Below the pieces are notes generated by a model that saw only the letters and a list, made by a program, of their open reading frames with translations, did no database searches and was not told the DNA's origin. From Candidatus Hydrogenedentota bacterium (lineage in GTDB: Bacteria > Hydrogenedentota > Hydrogenedentia > Hydrogenedentales > CAITNO01): a DNA stretch of 6,572 nucleotides. The DNA lies in contig SKQZ01000331.1 of NCBI GenBank assembly GCA_007118765.1, positions 1 to 6,572 of the forward strand, in the 5' to 3' direction. Of this stretch, positions 1 through 4,357 are shown one piece after another. Made by a program: the position numbers and the translations under genes. The stretch's first letter is position 1. Every line of letters begins with the position of its first letter.

Positions 1-846
1 TGAAGAACCACCACAAAAGAGACCTTCTTCCCTGACAAGGCGTCTGGCCATACTGAAAGCCTCCTTATCATTGGTCTGAATCATTTCATCCACGACTGAA
101 AAATCGAGCGCACCACACTCAATATCCTCACCAATCCCCTCCACCTTGTAGACATGCGGGGTAACCATCGTTCCGGTTGTAAAGAGGTGGTAATGCACAC
201 TGCCAATTGGGTCCACGCCAACTATCTTTGGCTTTGCCTTCCCGGTCTCACCCGCTTTCTCGGCAAAGTAGCGTCCAACGCCGGAGGCAGTTCCGCCAGT
301 GCCAGTACCCGCTACAAGAAAATCGAAATCTCCGCCCGTTTGCTCCCAGAGTTCCCGGCCGGTGCTGTGGTAGTGCGCTTCGATATTAAGCTGAGTGTGA
401 TATTGGTCGACGTAAAATGAGTTGGGGGTCTCCCGCGCGATGCGTTTGGCGGTGTTCACGTAGTGTTCGGGCGAGTCCCCGGGAACATCTGTTGGAGTAA
501 TGACAACCTCGGCGCCAAAGGCTTTGAGCATGGCACGACGCTCTAAACTCATGGTTTCGGGCATGGTCAATATCAATTTGTAGTGTCGTGCCGCCGCCAC
601 AAAAGCAAGGGCGATGCCGGTATTGCCTGAGGTGGGCTCCACGATAACGCCGCCCGGCTTCAGCGTGCCTCGTTTTTCGGCATCCCAAATCATATTCGCG
701 CCAATGCGGCACTTGACGGAATATGCCGGGTTGCGCCCTTCAATCTTGGCCAATACGCTTTTGGCCTTCATTCCCTGGGTGACCGTGTTTAACTGTACCA
801 ACGGCGTACGGCCAATCGAAAAACTGTTGTCTTGGTAAATGCTCAT
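1..846 (-). CDS. cysK: Cysteine synthase / cystathionine beta-synthase family PLP enzyme, C-terminus off the window
   Basis: A fold-type II PLP enzyme that condenses sulfide (O-acetylserine sulfhydrylase) or homocysteine (cystathionine beta-synthase) with an activated serine in the cytoplasm. The first 282 residues are visible. The PLP lysine is K45 in NPAYSVKCRIGANM; the substrate loop is TSGNTG at 72-77; the phosphate-binding loop is GTGTGGT at 180-186. Residues 1 to about 117 resemble E. coli CysK very closely (IGRTPLV, MIWDAEKRG, TMPETMS). From about residue 118 the sequence instead follows cystathionine beta-synthases: DSPEHYV, TPNSFYVDQY, GVDPIGS, VEGIGEDI and EEGLFCGGSS. The ATG at 846 is chosen because it aligns with the E. 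coli start and has AAGGGA about 6 bases upstream. The gene is divergent from the accD operon and has its own promoter. The family is certain; the choice between cysteine synthase and CBS is open, and any C-terminal CBS domains would lie outside the window. Confidence 0.93.
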   Translation of the reverse strand, partial: MSIYQDNSFSIGRTPLVQLNTVTQGMKAKSVLAKIEGRNPAYSVKCRIGANMIWDAEKRGTLKPGGVIVEPTSGNTGIALAFVAAARHYKLILTMPETMSLERRAMLKAFGAEVVITPTDVPGDSPEHYVNTAKRIARETPNSFYVDQYHTQLNIEAHYHSTGRELWEQTGGDFDFLVAGTGTGGTASGVGRYFAEKAGETGKAKPKIVGVDPIGSVHYHLFTTGTMVTPHVYKVEGIGEDIECGALDFSVVDEMIQTNDKEAFSMARRLVREEGLFCGGSS

Positions 847-921
847 TTGCTGTCCCTTTGCTTGGTTGCACCGCAGTAATCATGGCCTGCTCTGTGCCGT
901 GTCATGTCGGTGGTTTTCGCC

Positions 922-958
922 AATGCCAACACATGTATGCGCTAGATAACGCCAACAC
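922..958 (-). repeat. Short direct repeat in the PLP gene leader
   Basis: The plus strand reads AATGCCAACAC at 922-932 and AACGCCAACAC at 948-958, which is 10 of 11 bases identical with a 26-base period. On the transcribed strand this is GTGTTGGC(G/A)TT twice, inside the untranslated leader of the minus-strand PLP enzyme gene. No known riboswitch consensus is recognised here. It could be a protein-binding repeat or chance. Confidence 0.35.
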
Positions 959-975
959 GCCATCAACTTATTCCA

Positions 976-1005
976 AGTATATCACTTTTAATTGTGGTAT
1001 ATCAA
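976..1005 (-). promoter_or_regulatory. Sigma70-type promoter of the PLP enzyme gene
   Basis: On the minus strand a -35 box TTGATA (1005-1000) and a -10 box TATACT (981-976) each match consensus at 5 of 6 bases and are 18 bases apart. A TG one base before the -10 makes it an extended -10. The predicted RNA start is near 968, giving a 5' leader of about 120 bases before the ATG at 846. The octamer TGATATAC occurs twice with a 20-base period, once overlapping each box, so it may be a tandem operator or only a by-product of the promoter sequence. Confidence 0.65.
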
Positions 1006-1073
1006 AATGAACGGAACAGAACACCCGGGATGTGGCCACGGGAAATGATCCGGGCGAAAGATTTGGTCGTAAC

Positions 1074-1104
1074 TTGGCAATATCCGGTGTCTTTTTGGTA
1101 TACT
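1074..1104 (+). promoter_or_regulatory. Plus-strand promoter with extended -10
   Basis: TTGGCA at 1074-1079 (5 of 6 to consensus) is followed after 19 bases by TATACT at 1099-1104 (5 of 6), preceded by TGG so that it forms an extended -10. The 19-base spacing is long but tolerated with an extended -10. Transcription would start near 1111 and run into the inverted-repeat region and the terminator at 1339-1371. No convincing promoter is seen between that terminator and the TTG start at 1413, so this is the best candidate to serve the zinc-ribbon/accD/folC operon as well. Confidence 0.5.
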
Positions 1105-1110
1105 TATCGA

Positions 1111-1371
1111 AGATGTTACAGTTGAACGACAACGCCATAGATACCAACCAAATGCGCAAATTACCGTGGCAACGGGAAACTGCGCATGGGTGCTGAAAAT
1201 GACACGTTTGTTTATACATAGCTTGTTGTCAGGTGGTCCGGGTGGCAATCCGGATACACCGGGCGTTGTGTTTGATAACGCGCCGCGCCGGTGGTACATG
1301 GAAGCCGCCGGTGCGTCGTATGCGGATGCGTGCTTCTCCCGCAGCCTTTGACAGGCTGCGGTTTTTTTTTT
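1111..1371 (+). ncRNA. Candidate structured leader RNA (attenuator) or independent small RNA of about 260 nt
   Basis: The stretch lies between a plus-strand promoter and a strong intrinsic terminator and has no recognisable gene. Inverted repeats visible are: ATGCGCA (1152-1158) with TGCGCAT (1181-1187), enclosing CCGT/ACGG around a GGCA loop and a symmetric 5-by-5 internal loop; TCCGG (1237-1241) with CCGGA (1250-1254); and CACCGGGCGTT (1257-1267) with AACGC (1277-1281) plus CCGGTG (1288-1293), an 11-pair arm with a 6-base bulge. A second CCGGTG at 1308-1313 could compete for the same partner. TGCGG at 1321-1325 can pair with CCGCA at 1339-1343, the 5' half of the terminator stem. RNase P, tmRNA, 6S, T-box and THF-riboswitch signatures were looked for and not found. 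A 50-codon frame (ATG 1199 to TGA 1351) runs through the second half and ends in the terminator loop. The boundaries are inferred. Confidence 0.4.
1339..1371 (+). terminator. Rho-independent terminator 41 bases before the zinc-ribbon start codon
   Basis: A perfect 8-pair stem, CCGCAGCC (1339-1346) and GGCTGCGG (1354-1361), closes a 7-base loop and is followed by ten consecutive T (1362-1371). This is a textbook plus-strand intrinsic terminator. No recognisable plus-strand gene precedes it in the window, so it ends either a small RNA or the leader of the operon starting at 1413. Confidence 0.9.
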
Positions 1372-1412
1372 GGATATCATACGGGATTTGACAGATTATA
1401 AAGGGCTTTATT

Positions 1413-2144
1413 TTGATTGAACTACTGGAACTGCAGAAGTTGGATTTGCGCATTGCGGCGCTGAAAGAAAATGAGCGCGAGATGCCGAAGCAAAAAGACA
1501 AATATGCTATTCGGCGCAAACGTCTTGAAGAAGAAATCAAAAACAGCGAAGAGCGATGTAAACGGTTGCTGCTGGAGCAACGGGAGTGCAACGGTGATAT
1601 TGAAGCGCGACAGGCGCAAATCGCCAAGTATGACGAACAGTTGTACACAGTGAAAAAGAACGAAGAATACAAGGCGCTGCTCCATGAAATGGATCTGCTG
1701 AAAAAGCAGATCGCCGTCAAGGAAGAACGTGTAATTACGTTGATGATTGAGCATGACGAAGCCAAGGCCGCATTCGAAGCGGACAAAGAACGTATTGAAG
1801 GGGAAATGCGTGTCTTGGATGAGGAATGTGCAAAAATAGATGAAGAATTGCAGGAACTGAAAGCCGAGCGCAAGGCGCTGGTAAAATCCCGACCGCCAGT
1901 GGCGGAAAAGGTGGAGAAGCCGCTGCTTGCCAAATACGAGCGTATCCGAAAGGTGCGCACCCCTGCAGTGGTTCCCATGAAAGAGGAGGTTTGCGGCGGT
2001 TGCTTTATGGCGGTGCGACCGCAAATTGTCAACGAGATCATCGCCAATGACAAGACCCACACCTGTCAGCATTGCGGGCGGCTCCTATATCATCCCGGTA
2101 ACATTGGCGATGCGGCGGCATCTGCGGCCATTGAAAGCACGTAA
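1413..2144 (+). CDS. Coiled-coil protein with C-terminal C4 zinc ribbon (COG1579 / zf-RING_7 type)
   Basis: 243 residues. Residues 1 to about 160 are highly charged and rich in Glu, Lys, Leu and Ala with heptad character, predicting a long helical hairpin or coiled coil. The C-terminus carries a Cys4 zinc ribbon: CGGC (C194, C197) and CQHC (C218, C221), with the family's usual text between (F-M-x-V-R-P-Q-I-V-N-E-I). This is the architecture of the widespread COG1579 family, whose molecular role is not settled; nucleic-acid binding is often assumed. The TTG start at 1413 is chosen because AAAGGG (1400-1405) sits 7 bases upstream, no ATG or GTG start lies in frame before it, and an in-frame TGA occurs at 1389-1391. 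It heads the operon and ends 5 bases before accD. There is no signal peptide or membrane segment, so it is cytoplasmic. Confidence 0.9.
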   Translation: MIELLELQKLDLRIAALKENEREMPKQKDKYAIRRKRLEEEIKNSEERCKRLLLEQRECNGDIEARQAQIAKYDEQLYTVKKNEEYKALLHEMDLLKKQIAVKEERVITLMIEHDEAKAAFEADKERIEGEMRVLDEECAKIDEELQELKAERKALVKSRPPVAEKVEKPLLAKYERIRKVRTPAVVPMKEEVCGGCFMAVRPQIVNEIIANDKTHTCQHCGRLLYHPGNIGDAAASAAIEST

Positions 2145-2149
2145 TTGTC

Positions 2150-3028
2150 ATGTCTTTGTTTTCGCGGAAACGGGTGCCGTTCAGAGGCACCCCGAAAAGT
2201 GACATCCCCGAAGGGTTGTGGGTGAAATGTGATTCGTGTCATCAGACTGTTTACCGGTCGGACATAGAAGACAATTTGCAGGTATGCCCCGCATGTGGCC
2301 ATCACTACCGTATCGGCGCGTGGAAGCGACTGGAAATAACCGCAGATGCAGGCTCCTTTGTGGAGCGACATAACACACTCAATACGGCCGACCCGCTCCA
2401 TTTCACGGTAAACGAGGAAGATTACGGCGCACGGGTGGCCCGCGCCCAGTCCCAATCCAACTTGGACGAGGCGCTGCTCTCCGGGTTTGTCACGCTTGAA
2501 GGACACAACATTGTCTTGGGCATTATGGACCCCGACTTTATCATGGGGAGCATGGGGTCGGTGGTGGGCGAAAAATTCTGCCGCATGGTTGACGACGCCA
2601 TTGACGCACGACAACCGCTCGTCGTTTTTACGGCCAGTGGCGGCGCACGTATGCAGGAGGGCATTTTGGCATTGATGCAAATGGCCAAGACCGCCGATGC
2701 AGTGCGCAAACTCAATGAAGCGCGCATCCCGTATATTACCGTGCTTACCGATCCCACCACCGGCGGCGTTTTGGCCAGTTTTGCCTCCCTGGGCGATATT
2801 GTCATTGCCGAGCCGGGCGCCTATATCGGCTTCGCGGGCAAGCGACTTATTCAAGGGGCGTTGAATGTAAGACTGCCCGAGGGTTTCCAAAGCGCCGAGT
2901 ATCAGATGGAGAACGGATTCCTGGATGCCATTGTGAAACGTCAGGATATGCGGGCCTTTCTCGGGCGGCTCGTCCGGTATTTGTCCCCGTCAAACAGCCA
3001 CGCAGGCCAATGCCATGATCAAACATGA
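2150..3028 (+). CDS. accD: Acetyl-CoA carboxylase carboxyltransferase subunit beta
   Basis: AccD pairs with AccA to form the carboxyltransferase that moves CO2 from carboxybiotin to acetyl-CoA, giving malonyl-CoA, the committed step of fatty-acid synthesis. The 292 residues are a normal family length. The N-terminal zinc ribbon is intact, with C27/C30 in KCDSC and C46/C49 in CPACGHH. The crotonase-like core shows FIMGSMGSVVGEK (130-142), FTASGGARMQEG (160-171), TDPTTGGVLASFA (200-212) and LPEGFQSAEY (242-251). Residues 227-238 read GFAGKRLIQGAL where most AccD proteins have GFAGPRVIEQTI, a mild divergence. No strong ribosome-binding site precedes the ATG, so translation probably couples to the zinc-ribbon gene ending 5 bases upstream. 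The 3' end overlaps folC by 14 bases. No accA lies in the window. Confidence 0.97.
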   Translation: MSLFSRKRVPFRGTPKSDIPEGLWVKCDSCHQTVYRSDIEDNLQVCPACGHHYRIGAWKRLEITADAGSFVERHNTLNTADPLHFTVNEEDYGARVARAQSQSNLDEALLSGFVTLEGHNIVLGIMDPDFIMGSMGSVVGEKFCRMVDDAIDARQPLVVFTASGGARMQEGILALMQMAKTADAVRKLNEARIPYITVLTDPTTGGVLASFASLGDIVIAEPGAYIGFAGKRLIQGALNVRLPEGFQSAEYQMENGFLDAIVKRQDMRAFLGRLVRYLSPSNSHAGQCHDQT

Positions 3029-4310
3029 CGCGGCTGCTGCACCGGCGTTGATGGAGTATCTGGACTCGTTGATCCTTCATGGCGTGAAACTGGGGCTGCA
3101 CAATATCGAGCAGTTGCTGGCTGCCGTGGACAATCCACATCGCCGTTATCCCATTGTGCATGTGGCGGGAACCAACGGCAAAGGCAGCGTACTTACCTTT
3201 CTCAACGCCATGTTGCGCGCGGCGGGGTATCACACAGGCCGTTTTACCAGCCCCCATTTGACCACCGTGCATGAACGGTTTCTCATTGATGACCGCCCCA
3301 TCGGCGATGACACCCTTGTGGATAACCTGGCCGCGCTAAAAGAGGCCGCCGAAAAGGCGGTTCTTTCGCCCACCTATTTTGAAATGAATACGGCAGTGGC
3401 GTTTCGATGTTTCGCACAATGTGCGGTGGATGTTGCCTTGGTGGAAGTGGGCATGGGCGGGCGTTTTGATGCCACCAACGTGGTGAACCCGCAGGTATGC
3501 GCCATCACCACCATTGATTATGACCACACCCAATACCTGGGCGATACGTTGGAACAGATCGCCTTTGAAAAGGCCGGCATTCTCAAACCGGGGATACCCG
3601 CTGTGGTGGGAAATGTGGCGGAAGGCCCGTTGAAGGTTATCAACACGCAGGCGCAACGCACCGGAGCGCCGCTGTTGCATTTCGGCGACGAGTACACCGT
3701 TGCGCCGGGTGGCGACCCGCTTCATCCGCGCATGACATATCACGGCATGGGAATAACCCTCAATGATGTGCCGCTGGGGCTTGCCGGCATGCACCAGGTG
3801 AACAATGCCGCCGTGGCCGTGACCTTGGCGGGGTTGCTGCGCGATGCCTTTCCGCGGCTCTCCGGCAAGACAATAGAAGCGGGGCTTTCTGACGCTCGCT
3901 GGCCCGGACGCCTGGAACGTGTGATGGATACCCCGCGTGTCATCATGGATGTTGCCCATAACCCCGCAGGCTGCCGTGCCGTGGCCGAAGCGATGGGACG
4001 CTGCGTCACGGTGTTTTCCGTGTCATCAGACAAAGATGTGGCCCGTATGCTGGATATTCTCGCGCCTGTTTCGGCGCCGTTAATCCTCACCGAATACACG
4101 GGCGGACGCTGTCTGCCGCTGCATGAACTGCGGCGTCATGCGGCCCGTCACCCGCACGAAGCCCATGCCGACCTGACCGAAGCGGTGAAAATGGGCATGG
4201 CCCTTGCCAGTGAAGACACACCGCTCTTGGTGACCGGTTCCATCTATGCCGTTGGCGAGGTGCGCCGCATGTTGGTGGAACAGTTCGGCGCACAGCCCAT
4301 CCTTTTCTAG
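3015..4310 (+). CDS. folC: Folylpolyglutamate synthase / dihydrofolate synthase
   Basis: FolC adds glutamate to dihydropteroate and/or to reduced folates in an ATP-dependent, Mur-ligase-like reaction. Its 431 residues fit the family. Visible motifs are the P-loop VAGTNGKGSV (50-59), TSPHL (78-82), EVGMGGRFDATN (144-155), DHTQYLGDTLEQIAFEKAGI (170-189) with K186 at the position of the carbamylated lysine, MHQVNNAAVA (259-268), WPGRLE (296-301), DVAHNPAG (312-319), SDKDVA (338-343) and LLVTGSIYAVGEV (404-416). The ATG at 3015 lies inside the end of accD, with a weak AGG 8 bases upstream; a later ATG at 3051 (residue 13) would also keep all motifs. The accD-folC order is known from E. coli and other bacteria. 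Whether the enzyme has both synthase activities cannot be read from sequence alone. Confidence 0.96.
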   Translation: MIKHDAAAAPALMEYLDSLILHGVKLGLHNIEQLLAAVDNPHRRYPIVHVAGTNGKGSVLTFLNAMLRAAGYHTGRFTSPHLTTVHERFLIDDRPIGDDTLVDNLAALKEAAEKAVLSPTYFEMNTAVAFRCFAQCAVDVALVEVGMGGRFDATNVVNPQVCAITTIDYDHTQYLGDTLEQIAFEKAGILKPGIPAVVGNVAEGPLKVINTQAQRTGAPLLHFGDEYTVAPGGDPLHPRMTYHGMGITLNDVPLGLAGMHQVNNAAVAVTLAGLLRDAFPRLSGKTIEAGLSDARWPGRLERVMDTPRVIMDVAHNPAGCRAVAEAMGRCVTVFSVSSDKDVARMLDILAPVSAPLILTEYTGGRCLPLHELRRHAARHPHEAHADLTEAVKMGMALASEDTPLLVTGSIYAVGEVRRMLVEQFGAQPILF

Positions 4311-4357
4311 CCCGGATATTTCATCAGGTTTCGTCGTGAGCCTGTGGCGCGATGGAA

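Noticed and set aside
386..712. 108-codon minus-strand frame within the PLP enzyme
   Set aside because: It is a frame-shifted reading of the enzyme gene, which is intact from 846 to the window edge with every family motif in one frame.
1286..1371. T-box riboswitch, suggested by GGTGGTAC (1290-1297) followed by a terminator
   Set aside because: The T-box core needs about GGGTGGNACCGCG. Here ACATGG replaces ACCGCG, no Stem I elements are seen, and the downstream genes are not amino-acid or tRNA-charging genes.
1020..1371. RNase P RNA, prompted by GGGAAATGATCCGGGC near 1040
   Set aside because: The stretch is too short, the P4 5' motif is only vaguely matched, and the conserved 3' ACAGAA...GGCTTA partner is absent on either strand.
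1348..1402. Promoter directly before the zinc-ribbon gene (TTGACA at 1348 or 1388; TATCAT at 1375, TATAAA at 1397)
   Set aside because: The spacings do not work: 21 bases between TTGACA 1348-1353 and TATCAT 1375-1380, and no -10 after TTGACA 1388-1393. TATAAA 1397-1402 has no -35 and would place the RNA start after the ribosome-binding site.
1229..2072. Long minus-strand frames (277 and 216 codons) over the zinc-ribbon gene
   Set aside because: They are Ser/Arg- or Phe/Leu-rich mirrors of a Glu/Lys/Leu coiled coil. The plus-strand frame has the zinc-ribbon motifs and a ribosome-binding site.
4325..4344. Shared terminator hairpin between folC and the protease gene
   Set aside because: The stem (CAGGTTT against GAGCCTG) needs two G-T wobbles and no T-run follows on either strand, so termination cannot be claimed.
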